A stretch of DNA of 64,000 nt. Origin: Paenibacillus hemerocallicola. GTDB lineage: Bacteria; Bacillota; Bacilli; Paenibacillales; NBRC-103111. The stretch covers positions 1 through 64,000 of the forward strand of contig NZ_VDCQ01000001.1 in assembly GCF_006265175.1 (NCBI RefSeq), in the 5' to 3' direction. A program made the translations under genes and the position numbers. This document shows, piece after piece, positions 7,468-15,266 of the stretch (positions are counted from its first letter, which is position 1; each line of letters opens with the position of its first letter). Under the pieces are notes generated by a model. That model saw only the letters and a program-made list of their open reading frames with translations. It was not told the DNA's origin and did no database searches.

Positions 7468-9487
7468 AGTGGTATTGGTTTGGGGGCTTGTCCTGATGCA
7501 GATGCCCGCTACCTCCGCAAACGCTTCCGGAAACATTTGGTATGACAAGTTCGAAGCCTACGAGGCGCTGAACGGAAACAATTGGTATACCATGACGAAC
7601 GCCAACGCCTTGGGATGGTCGGAAGCGTATTTGCTGCAAAGCTATCTGAACGTCTACGAATCAAGCGAGCAGACGCAGTGGCTGGACAAATTCGTGCTTC
7701 ATGTCGACACGATCATCGGCAACGCGTCCGATTTGGACGGCGACGGTTATCTCGGCTGGGAAAATTACGCGGCGAGTCCCGCCAGAGTCGTCGACGGGGA
7801 CTTCGAAACGGTCCACCCGGCCGACAGCACGCTGCCCCGGAATTGGGCGCGCTCACCGGACACTTCGGCCGCGAATGCGATTCGCACCAATGCGTCGGGC
7901 AGCTACAAAACCGGTTCATGGGGTGTCCGGATCACTTCGAACGGCACCGTGTTCCAGTCGTTGCGGCAGTCTATCCCTTATGAACCGAACGTCATCTATA
8001 CGATGCGCCTGAACGCCAAGACAAACGGTTCGGCCGCCCAAGGCAAAGCCAACATTTACGACCATACGACTTCCGCGCTCCTTGCGACCATCATTGTCAA
8101 CGACACGCAATGGAAAGAGTACGAGGTCAGCTTCGTGACGCCTCCCGTCGGACATGACGTCCGCATCTATTTGACGCATAACAATTATACCGTATCGGGC
8201 GGCGAAGTTTACTTCGACGATGTCAAAGTAAGCGGACGTTATCCGTACATCGGGCTGGACGGGAACCTTGGCCTGGCCTTCTCCAAATTTATCAAGTTGG
8301 TATACGGCAGCCCGGATCTCCACAGCGCCTACTTGACCAAGGCGAACAACTATCTCGCCTTCCTGGAAAACAACATCGTTCCCCGTTGGCAGTACAGCAG
8401 CTACATCGGCAATGCGTGGATGACGCCGACCTCGACGACCGGCTATTACATCAAGCCGACCAATCTGTTGACGTTTTCCAACGAGAGCACCTGGATCAAC
8501 GCGGAGGGCATATTGCCCTACAACCACTTTTTCATGTTCAGCCTGATGCTGAACGATCTGTATGACGTAACGGGTAATATCGCCTACAAAGACAAGGTGG
8601 ACCGGATGAATACGTTCTTCAAAAACAATCTGCAGGTTCAAAGCACAGGCTACAAATGGAGGTATGTGTACGGAGGACAGGTGGAGGATGTCGGACATGG
8701 CAATCTGGACATTTATTCCGCGCTGCAGCTGTTCAATGCGGGACGCATCTTCAACGGCAACGACATGATCCGCTTTAAAAACACGCTCGTAGACAATATG
8801 TGGAACCAGTCGCTGACCAATCCGAAGGTCGGCATCGTCGTGGACGGATCGAACAACGCCAACACGACGAAGACGCTTAACCTCAATGCCTGGACCAACT
8901 TGTCCCAATTCGATCCGCTTCCGTGGAAAATCGCGGCGGAGCAATATCGCGGCATATCCGCGATCAGCTCACCCGGCCATATGCTCACGCTGACGGAAAT
9001 CATGAAGTGGGACCCGGAGAAGCTGGTCAACCGCGGCTTCGAGCTGAAATCGGCGCTCGACGGCACTTTGCCGGCGCGCTGGGAACGCCACAATGCGACC
9101 GCCGCCCAGGCGTATCTGGACAGCGTGAATAAAAAATCGGGCTCCTACGGAGCTACTATCGTAGCCGGAGGCAGCACCCAGCAAACGTTGTACCAGCGCT
9201 GGACCGACTTCACGCCCAACGCCAGCTACACGCTGATCTTTGACGCCAAGGCCGACGCTTCTGGCGCCGGGGGCAAGATTACGGTCAACAACCGGACGAC
9301 CGGCACGATCATTGCCTCTTATCCGTTCTACAACACCGAGTGGCAAAGCATGAGCTTTACGTTCACAGCTCCGGCCAATGCGGGCGATATGGTCAACATT
9401 TATCTCGGCCACAGCCTGAGCACGATCGCCAATGCCCAGGTTCATTATGACAACGTAAAAATCAGACGGACCGGAGACACTTGGTAA
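7448..9487 (+). CDS. secreted modular carbohydrate-active protein with two CBM4/9-like modules
   Basis: A 679-residue exported protein. Residues 1-27 form a signal peptide ending ATSANA. The (alpha/alpha)-toroid-like catalytic part seems split: residues 28-112 and about 265-525 (containing STWINAEGILPYNHFFMFSL and VEDVGHGNLDIYSALQLFN, resembling E-D-x-x-H-G motifs of polysaccharide lyases and epimerases). Between them, about 114-263, sits a jelly-roll module (VDGDFE...VYFDDVKVSG); a second copy fills 526-679 (NRGFELKSALDG...HYDNVKIRR). Both resemble carbohydrate-binding family 4/9. The frame is closed by TAA at 7442-7444, leaving ATG 7448 with no ribosome binding site at normal distance. Exact enzyme activity is not deducible. 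Codon use is GC-rich compared with the neighbouring island. Confidence 0.75.
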   Translation: MQATIVKVVLVWGLVLMQMPATSANASGNIWYDKFEAYEALNGNNWYTMTNANALGWSEAYLLQSYLNVYESSEQTQWLDKFVLHVDTIIGNASDLDGDGYLGWENYAASPARVVDGDFETVHPADSTLPRNWARSPDTSAANAIRTNASGSYKTGSWGVRITSNGTVFQSLRQSIPYEPNVIYTMRLNAKTNGSAAQGKANIYDHTTSALLATIIVNDTQWKEYEVSFVTPPVGHDVRIYLTHNNYTVSGGEVYFDDVKVSGRYPYIGLDGNLGLAFSKFIKLVYGSPDLHSAYLTKANNYLAFLENNIVPRWQYSSYIGNAWMTPTSTTGYYIKPTNLLTFSNESTWINAEGILPYNHFFMFSLMLNDLYDVTGNIAYKDKVDRMNTFFKNNLQVQSTGYKWRYVYGGQVEDVGHGNLDIYSALQLFNAGRIFNGNDMIRFKNTLVDNMWNQSLTNPKVGIVVDGSNNANTTKTLNLNAWTNLSQFDPLPWKIAAEQYRGISAISSPGHMLTLTEIMKWDPEKLVNRGFELKSALDGTLPARWERHNATAAQAYLDSVNKKSGSYGATIVAGGSTQQTLYQRWTDFTPNASYTLIFDAKADASGAGGKITVNNRTTGTIIASYPFYNTEWQSMSFTFTAPANAGDMVNIYLGHSLSTIANAQVHYDNVKIRRTGDTW

Positions 9488-9517
9488 GACAAGAGCGCGA
9501 AACTGTACGGCCGCCCG

Positions 9518-9549
9518 GTCCCCGTCTTGCCCTTTGGCGGGACGGGGAC
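9518..9549. terminator. GC-rich hairpin behind the secreted-protein gene
   Basis: A 14-base stem (with two G-U pairs) closed by the loop CTTT begins 30 bases after the stop codon. No T-tract follows, so it may be a rho-independent terminator of weak type or an mRNA-stabilising hairpin. Confidence 0.5.
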
Positions 9550-9641
9550 ATCATCCGGCCGGGATCAACCCGATTTTACGTAGCGCGGGCTTCCGTCTCT
9601 TGGCGGTCAGATGTATAATCATGGAAGAGGGTACCGGCAAT

Positions 9642-9685
9642 ACGCGACCCGGCCTTAGATGCAACTATCTAAGGCCGGGTCGCGT
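9642..9685. repeat. perfect 19-base inverted repeat
   Basis: The arm ACGCGACCCGGCCTTAGAT (9642-9660) is repeated exactly in inverted form at 9667-9685 around the loop GCAACT. No run of T follows. It lies at the edge between GC-richer DNA and the AT-richer gene island, 35 bases before the next start codon. It may be a terminator, a recombination scar or a protein-binding site. Confidence 0.7.
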
Positions 9686-9719
9686 CGTAATCAAAATAGT
9701 TTACGAGGGGGGATTATTT

Positions 9720-10313
9720 ATGATTATTCTAATTAGTGGGAATAGCTGTACCGGTAAGACGCTTATGTCTCAAAAACTACTCGAGAAATATCACATTCCT
9801 TATTTGTCGATCGACCATATAAAGATGGGAATGTACAGAGCGGATGCCGGGTGCGGGTTTACCCCGCTCGATAGCACGGAACATATCGGAGAGAAATTGT
9901 GGCCCATTATTAAAGGCATTATTATGACCAATATCGAAAATAGCCAAAATATTATAATTGAAGGTTGCTACATATTGCCACACTATATAAAGGACTTTGA
10001 GGCAGCCTATTCGGAGAAAATCATATCGGTTTTTATTGGTTTTTCACAAAATTATATTGAGAAAAACTTCACGTCAAATATTGTGAAACATAGGAATGCT
10101 ATAGAAGATCGGGGCTATCCGGAAGAGGGGATAATCGACGATTATATTGATGAGCACGATGCTTTTAGAAGGAAATGTCTTGCCAATGATGTTGACTACT
10201 TTGAAATTGACAAAAATTATGAGGAAGAGATTACCAAGGTTTATGATTTTATAGAGACTCAAAAACGAGAAATTGATAGAAAATTCAAATCATTTAACGC
10301 GCGAATGGTATAA
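9720..10313 (+). CDS. P-loop nucleotide kinase-like protein
   Basis: A 197-residue protein beginning MIILISGNSCTGKT, a Walker A motif at residues 7-14. LSIDHIKMGMYR supplies the substrate-binding DxxxxGxxR-like segment of zeta-toxin/2-phosphoglycerate-kinase-like P-loop proteins, and NIIIEGCY the Walker B-like strand. ATG at 9720 follows GAGGGGGG; a frame extending upstream to 9534 has no start signal. AT-rich codon use begins here. The phosphorylated substrate is unknown. Similar orphan kinases lie at 23179 and 23796. Confidence 0.8.
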   Translation: MIILISGNSCTGKTLMSQKLLEKYHIPYLSIDHIKMGMYRADAGCGFTPLDSTEHIGEKLWPIIKGIIMTNIENSQNIIIEGCYILPHYIKDFEAAYSEKIISVFIGFSQNYIEKNFTSNIVKHRNAIEDRGYPEEGIIDDYIDEHDAFRRKCLANDVDYFEIDKNYEEEITKVYDFIETQKREIDRKFKSFNARMV

Positions 10314-10356
10314 GAAATCGACGCAATATAATCCAAAAAAAACAGGGTGACATAGC

Positions 10357-10791
10357 ATGAATATTGAGACTAATGGCTATCTCATAAGTGATGATAAACA
10401 TTTATTGGACCTTGAAACGATTAAAGGATTTTTGGCCCGCAGCTATTGGGCGAATCGGAGAACGAATGAAAGGATAGAAAAATCGATTCAAAACTCTATT
10501 TGTTACGGGGTTTACCAAGATGGAAAGCAAATTGGGTTTGCAAGAGTTGTAACTGATCGTGCAACGATGTATTGGTTGTGTGATGTATATATCGACGAGG
10601 ATTATCGAGGGCAAAGTATTGGAAAGAAATTAGTAGAAAGCATAACGAAATCAGAGGAATTAAAAGATTTAATGGGAATATTAGGAACACGAGATGCTCA
10701 TCATTTATATGAACAATATGGATTCGAGGCGGATAAGGAACGAATGATGAGAAGAATGCCTGACTATGTAAGGAACATGAATAAAACATAA
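10357..10791 (+). CDS. GNAT-family N-acetyltransferase
   Basis: A 144-residue single-domain acetyltransferase. The acetyl-CoA-binding signature follows the V-strand WLCDVYIDEDYRGQSIGKKL, where R-G-Q-S-I-G-K is the Q/RxxGxG/A loop. The C-terminal HHLYEQYGFEADKERMM is the typical YxxxGF motif. The N-terminal LARSYWANRRTNERIEKSI marks the branch often annotated as putative YjdJ/YwnH-like acetyltransferases. The ribosome binding site is AGGGTGA. Acceptor substrate unknown. Confidence 0.88.
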   Translation: MNIETNGYLISDDKHLLDLETIKGFLARSYWANRRTNERIEKSIQNSICYGVYQDGKQIGFARVVTDRATMYWLCDVYIDEDYRGQSIGKKLVESITKSEELKDLMGILGTRDAHHLYEQYGFEADKERMMRRMPDYVRNMNKT

Positions 10792-10931
10792 AGTGTGAGT
10801 TTCCCACAGGAGGCGTCGACATCTTATAACACCGTATTCATGCTACGGGCGTAACAGCCATTTACTTGGATGAGGATGTAAATGAAAGGTCTTGATCTAC
10901 GATGTTCGATATGGAAACGGGAGGTTATATC

Positions 10932-11309
10932 ATGAAAGAAGTTATTTTTACGGAGAATGCACAAAAACCAGAAGGAATGCCATATTCGCAAGCAATAAAA
11001 GTAGGAAATACAGTATACGTAGCAGGACAAGGACCTTTTGATCCCGCAACAGGTAAATTGGTTGGAAATACATTAGAAGAGCAAGCGAGAAGGACACTGG
11101 AAAACCTTAAAGCAATTTTGGAAGAAGCTGGTGCCAAGCTGACGGATGTTGTTAAGGTAACTGTTCTCCTCGGAGACGGAGCAGGATTCGATGAATTTAA
11201 TTTGATTTACAAAGATTATTTTTCCAAACCCTATCCAGCTAGAACTATTGGGCCAGCCCATCAAATGGGATTTATGGTGCAGATCGATGCTATTGCAATT
11301 ATAGATTAG
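10932..11309 (+). CDS. ridA: RidA/YjgF/YER057c-family enamine/imine deaminase
   Basis: A 125-residue RidA-type protein, forming trimers in known members and hydrolysing reactive enamine/imine intermediates from PLP enzymes. Recognisable are YSQAIKVGNTVYVAGQGPFD, EEQARRTLENLKAILEEAG and PARTIGPAHQ, the last holding the conserved arginine that binds the carboxylate. ATG at 10932 has GGGAGG seven bases upstream; the frame could extend to 10902. The cysteine/E site at the C-terminus (VQIDAIAIID) fits the family. Codons are AT-rich. Confidence 0.9.
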   Translation: MKEVIFTENAQKPEGMPYSQAIKVGNTVYVAGQGPFDPATGKLVGNTLEEQARRTLENLKAILEEAGAKLTDVVKVTVLLGDGAGFDEFNLIYKDYFSKPYPARTIGPAHQMGFMVQIDAIAIID

Positions 11310-11406
11310 AAGTGTAAAGTAGCCTTCGGCCTTAGAGGGATTCGTGAATGCGGCATCGTTATAAGAAATCCTGCAAAAAATTACAAACATACATGGTGGT
11401 GAGAAG

Positions 11407-11949
11407 GTGATTCGAAAAGCTACTCTTGCTGACTTGGATTTCTTGATTCAGATAGATTTGAAAAAGGAGGGGCTTACTTTAACTGAAGAATCTCAGATGA
11501 TGAATGAAGATTTAAGACTACACCGCGAGAAAATAATGAAATTTTTGATTGATGAAAACAGGGGAGCATTCGTTTATGAGGAGGATAACGCTGGAAATAG
11601 AATTGGAATGATTATGTATTCAATCGCGAATAGAGATGAAAAGTATCCCCCCTCCTGGAAAACCATATTCCATGAGCTTGACCGAAAGCTATTTCAGGAA
11701 GACGGTCGCTTTGTGGAAATATTTAATTTGTGGGTAGCCCCGGGTTTTCGAAGGTCTGGAATAGCTACAAAACTGAAGAGGAAACTAGAAGAAGTAGCAA
11801 AAATCCATGATGTAAATTTAATATATACGCACACGGAAGAGCAAAACATACATGTCGTTGAGCTCAATAAGAAGCTTGGGTACAAGGAAATTAGACGAGG
11901 GCCAATTTGGGATGAGGTAATTCGCATCAGCTTAATAAAACATCTATAA
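11407..11949 (+). CDS. GNAT-family N-acetyltransferase
   Basis: A 180-residue acetyltransferase starting at GTG 11407 behind GGTGAGAAG. The acetyl-CoA loop is in IFNLWVAPGFRRSGIATKLKR: the R-R-S-G-I-A segment is the RxxGxA signature. IYTHTEEQNIHVVELNKKLGY supplies the second half (NxxxxxLYxKLGY-like). Part of the AT-rich island. Substrate not predictable. Confidence 0.85.
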   Translation: MIRKATLADLDFLIQIDLKKEGLTLTEESQMMNEDLRLHREKIMKFLIDENRGAFVYEEDNAGNRIGMIMYSIANRDEKYPPSWKTIFHELDRKLFQEDGRFVEIFNLWVAPGFRRSGIATKLKRKLEEVAKIHDVNLIYTHTEEQNIHVVELNKKLGYKEIRRGPIWDEVIRISLIKHL

Positions 11950-12084
11950 AGGGCAATGTGTTATATGGAGGGAATCGCCAGTTGAATGAGGTGGTTCTTA
12001 AACAGCTTTAAGTCATTGTAAATCCTAGTATTCGCAATTAGAAAAATGATAGAAATTGAGACACATAAAGAAGGGGATTATCCA

Positions 12085-12540
12085 ATGCCGAAGGTTGAAC
12101 TAACAAATATGTGCATGATTTATGATAAAACCAATAATAAAGTTTTAGTTCAGGAACGAATTAAATCATGGAAAGGGATTACATTTCCTGGTGGGCATGT
12201 CGAAGATGGAGAAAGTCTAGTAGATTCTACAATCCGAGAGATAAAGGAAGAAACAGGTTTGACGGTATCCGATCTACAACTCTGTGGAATTGTACACTGG
12301 CATAATGATCTGACAAATGATAAATATTTTGTTTTTAATTTTAAAACAGAGGTGTTCAGCGGGGAAATATTGGAGGAAACAGATGAAGGAAAAGTTTTTT
12401 GGGTGAATAAAGATGAATTGCCAACGCTTCAATTTGCAGAAGGTTTTGAAGAGAGATTACCGATGTTTTTCGAAACGAAGCATTCTGAAGGTTTTGCAGT
12501 GTGGAATGAAGGGAAAGCAGGTCAATTAAAATGGTTGTAG
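12085..12540 (+). CDS. Nudix hydrolase (8-oxo-dGTPase-like)
   Basis: A 151-residue MutT-type pyrophosphohydrolase. The Nudix box runs from GGHVEDGES to REIKEETGL with all metal-binding glutamates present. The segment LTNMCMIYDKTNNKVLVQER and WHNDLTNDKYFVFNFKTE fits the branch annotated as 8-oxo-dGTP diphosphatase. ATG at 12085 is preferred, because GGGG (12073-12076) lies eight bases upstream; the frame also opens at 12046. It belongs to the AT-rich island. One of four intact and three broken Nudix genes in the window. Confidence 0.88.
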   Translation: MPKVELTNMCMIYDKTNNKVLVQERIKSWKGITFPGGHVEDGESLVDSTIREIKEETGLTVSDLQLCGIVHWHNDLTNDKYFVFNFKTEVFSGEILEETDEGKVFWVNKDELPTLQFAEGFEERLPMFFETKHSEGFAVWNEGKAGQLKWL

Positions 12541-12598
12541 TATCTTAATGAAGAACTTTATGTGAAAAAGTTGCAACATAAATAAAGAGGAAACTTAC

Positions 12599-13111
12599 AT
12601 GATTCTTTGTGTTGAACTTTGTGAAGATGATTATGATAATTATATTGACTTTAGTGAATCCAACCTTGTTTTTAATGCTCCATTCGAAACGATGAAATCA
12701 TTTAACGCTTGGGGGATTACCGTCCTCCAAGGAGCTAATTGTCTAAAGCAAATTAGACAAGTGGTTTATCTTCCGGACAATAAGGACTTTTATATTTCAG
12801 GTTTTACAGAAGTGAGTTTTAAGGAAATAAGGTCAGGCAGTATATCAATCGCACTGTATAAGGATAATTTAGGTGAAGGATTTATCAAAGATAGTAATAA
12901 CAACATCGTGAAAATCAATAAGGAATGGAGAAGCACAGACCAAACGAATTTCTTTCAGTACGAATTTTGTGGCGTTACAGATTGGCCACACGGACAAGGT
13001 GAGCTAAAAATTAATGCAGAAGGTAGACCATCGTTAGCAGTTGAAACTGATTTTATTGTAACAACAGGAGAGTACATACTGAATGTAGATAAATTTGGAT
13101 TTAAAAGATAA
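12599..13111 (+). CDS. hypothetical protein
   Basis: A 170-residue soluble protein with a good binding site (AAAGAGGAAAC). It is rich in beta-strand-like segments and aromatic residues (for example VVYLPDNKDFYISGFTEVSF and NFFQYEFCGVTDWPHGQGEL) and acidic overall. No signal peptide or membrane segment. I do not recognise a family. AT-rich, like the immunity-type or orphan proteins common in bacilli, but there is no toxin gene next to it. Confidence 0.65.
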   Translation: MILCVELCEDDYDNYIDFSESNLVFNAPFETMKSFNAWGITVLQGANCLKQIRQVVYLPDNKDFYISGFTEVSFKEIRSGSISIALYKDNLGEGFIKDSNNNIVKINKEWRSTDQTNFFQYEFCGVTDWPHGQGELKINAEGRPSLAVETDFIVTTGEYILNVDKFGFKR

Positions 13112-13112
13112 A

Positions 13113-13406
13113 ACATATTTACCAAATTTTAACGAAGAGGGCCCGAACAAAGAAATATTTGCTTGTTTTCATTGTAAGAAGGGGTATTTAAGCAAACCTC
13201 TAGACAAGAAATAAGCAAAGATGAAATAAAAAGAATGAAGTATCAATGCCCCCAATGCAGCACACCAATGAATGATAGGGGGCATGACTTTAAAGCTCCA
13301 AAACAAACAGATTGAAGACAATGGAGGAAGGTGGAAAAACGAATTTTCTTATCATTCTAGACCTGCTAGTTTAAGTGAAGTAAATGATTTTATCGAAAAT
13401 GAATAA
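13113..13406 (+). pseudogene. decayed zinc-ribbon protein gene
   Basis: Pieces of one protein lie in order in two frames: an N-terminal CxxC part (FACFHCKKGYL, stop at 13212), then YQCPQCSTPMNDRGHDFKAP and an in-frame TGA at 13313-13315 followed directly by RQWRKVEK, then after a frameshift NEFSYHSRPASLSEVNDFIE and TAA at 13404-13406. The order C-x2-C, C-P-x-C, DFKAPK, QWxKVE, LSEVDxFI is that of a widespread small Gram-positive zinc-ribbon protein of unknown role. Two frameshifts and one stop mean it is broken. Confidence 0.7.
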
Positions 13407-13497
13407 GACTTTTAAAACTGACGTGGAATTATTGCTAAATAAATTAAATTGTTCATAGCATTCAACAATAAATATAATAAAATGCAAAGGCAGAAGA

Positions 13498-13821
13498 CTA
13501 TGGGACCTTCATATCCAGAGAAAACAAGGGTTGAGTCCAATAACACTTGAAGAATGGTTAGAGTACATTAATCATGATGCAAAGCTCCAGTCTGCCGAAA
13601 AACTCGTGATAAATACGCCAACCGGTTCAACGTTATCCATGTGCGTGAAAGGAATAGCTATATGGGATACTAGGAGATAAGGAAAATATAGTATCTCCTT
13701 TATCTATAAAAGTAGCAGGATAAACACTACATATTTGGATGAATTCCAAATAACGAAAATGAAAGAAATAGCTGAAAAGTTAGATGCAATTGTAGTTGGA
13801 GATGATGGAGAAGAGTATTAA
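13498..13821 (+). pseudogene. broken small hypothetical gene with an internal TAA
   Basis: One frame encodes LHIQRKQGLSPITLEEWLEY...VKGIAIWDTRR, then TAA at 13678-13680, and continues in the same frame as a protein-like ITKMKEIAEKLDAIVVGDDG to TAA at 13819-13821. No start codon is in frame; ATG 13482 is one base out. The 'R..GL.pIt.EEW..Yi..D..L' opening is that of small hypothetical proteins in bacilli. The gene appears inactivated by a nonsense codon and a 5' frameshift. Confidence 0.6.
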
Positions 13822-13900
13822 GTTGGATGTAAGGGATTCCAGAATGGAACGTTATCCGTAACTTCTGAAGAAAGAACAAATAATCAAAGGAAGATTATTT

Positions 13901-14335
13901 ATGCAAATTCAAGGCGTAAATCACATTTGCTTATCTGTTTCTAATTTGGAACAATCCATCTTTTTCTATAAGCAAGTTTTTGAAGCCAAGCTTTTAGTAC
14001 AGGGTAAGAAGCTTGCTTATTTTGATTTGAATGGATTATGGCTTGCGTTAAATGAACAACCCGAGATCGAAAGGAATGAAATATACGAATCTTACACCCA
14101 TATTGCATTCACAATAGGGGAGGAAGACTATGAAACTTGCAGAAGTAAATTGAATGAATTGCAAGTTAACCTATTGCCTGGCAGAGAACGGGATGAGAGG
14201 GACAAAAGATCAATTTATTTTACAGATCCGGACGGACATAAATTTGAATTGCATACAGGAAAATTACAGGACAGAATGGAGTATTATAGAAACAGTAAAT
14301 CGCATATGACATTTTTCGATGAGGACCTCGCATAA
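13901..14335 (+). CDS. fosB: metallothiol transferase FosB (fosfomycin resistance)
   Basis: A 144-residue glyoxalase-fold enzyme. Residues expected for metal binding are visible: H8 (GVNHICLSVSNLEQSI), H67 (SYTHIAF) and E116 (KFELHTG). The whole length agrees with my memory of Bacillus FosB, including KLAYFDLNGLWLALNE, GRERDERDKRSIYFTDPDGH and SHMTFFDEDL at the end. FosB adds bacillithiol (or cysteine) to fosfomycin in the cytosol with Mg or Mn, which implies a bacillithiol-making host. It is the last gene of the AT-rich island. Confidence 0.92.
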   Translation: MQIQGVNHICLSVSNLEQSIFFYKQVFEAKLLVQGKKLAYFDLNGLWLALNEQPEIERNEIYESYTHIAFTIGEEDYETCRSKLNELQVNLLPGRERDERDKRSIYFTDPDGHKFELHTGKLQDRMEYYRNSKSHMTFFDEDLA

Positions 14336-14443
14336 CCATACATTCAGGCTACCGATCGCTAACGCGCCCCTCGATCAGCCTGATACAGCAAGCGAAGGTC
14401 CGGCGTTCGGTATTGGGTGACGGACTTGCTGGCGAGCCAGTTC

Positions 14444-15145
14444 TTAAGTTATCGGTGCATTCAGTGCAAATTCCACAGCTGCCCTTGCGTGAAGGTAGGT
14501 CGTATCGAAAAGAGGCAAGGGTCCGTCTCCCTCCTGAAGGAGGAGCGGAATTTCCGTGCAGCCCAAAATGATGCCTTCCGCCCCTTGGGCACGCAGACGC
14601 TCGATAATTTGCAGATACTCCGCTTTGGACGACGGATTCAACTCCCCCCGACACAACTCATGAAAAATGATCTCATGAACCCGGTCCCGGTCCGCCTTCT
14701 CCGGAACGATCGCTTCGATACCGAGCTCTTGCAGACGCTCCCGGTAGAACGGCTGCTCCATCGTATACTGCGTTCCGAGCAGTCCTACCTTGTGGATCGA
14801 TTGGCGCTTCACTTCGTTCGCCGTTACATCGATAATATGCAGCAGCGGGATGCTTACCGCGCGTTGGACATCCTCAGCGACGGTGTGCATCGTGTTCGTG
14901 CAGATCAGGACCACGTCACAACCGCTCGCCTCCAGCTTAACGGCCGCTTCCGCCAGGAGTGCAGCCGCCTCTTGCCACTTTCCCGCTTCCTGAAGCTGTA
15001 CGACCTCCGAGAAATCGAAGGAGTATAGCAAACATTTCGCCGAGCGCAATCCTCCAAGTCGCGTTTTGATACCTATGTTAATGTACCGATAATAACAGGC
15101 TGTCGATTCCCAGCTTAAACCGCCGATCAAGCCGATGGTTTTCAT
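14444..15145 (-). CDS. aspartate/glutamate racemase family protein
   Basis: A 233-residue cofactor-independent racemase. Two catalytic cysteines are visible: C82 in LICTNTMHTVAEDV and C196 in GIILGCTEIPLLL. The start MKTIGLIGGLSWEST is characteristic of the RacD/YgeA branch. It interconverts L- and D-amino acids, probably aspartate or a broad range. It is transcribed away from a MocR-type regulator gene, which suggests control by that protein. The codon use is GC-rich, marking the end of the AT-rich island. Confidence 0.9.
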   Translation of the reverse strand: MKTIGLIGGLSWESTACYYRYINIGIKTRLGGLRSAKCLLYSFDFSEVVQLQEAGKWQEAAALLAEAAVKLEASGCDVVLICTNTMHTVAEDVQRAVSIPLLHIIDVTANEVKRQSIHKVGLLGTQYTMEQPFYRERLQELGIEAIVPEKADRDRVHEIIFHELCRGELNPSSKAEYLQIIERLRAQGAEGIILGCTEIPLLLQEGDGPLPLFDTTYLHARAAVEFALNAPIT

Positions 15146-15184
15146 TCTCGTTCACGCTCCCTTTTGATCCAAAGCATACCATGC

Positions 15185-15236
15185 TATACTGGTTGCTATA
15201 AGTGCCAGGAACGAGCTATTTGTATAGTACCAGTTG
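15185..15236. promoter_or_regulatory. divergent control region of racemase and MocR genes
   Basis: The 121 bases between the two starts contain ACTGGT (15188-15193) and its inverse ACCAGT (15229-15234), 41 bases apart centre to centre, close to four helical turns, as well as several TATA-type hexamers. MocR proteins commonly bind repeated short elements in such divergent regions. The assignment is inference. Confidence 0.35.
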
Positions 15237-15266
15237 AATGATTGTCAGGATAAAGGGGAGTCGTCG

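Noticed and set aside
7916-8944. 342-codon minus-strand frame opposite the secreted-protein gene
   Set aside because: No protein family features, low-complexity arginine/valine-rich product, and no start signal; the plus strand encodes a signal peptide and two related modules.
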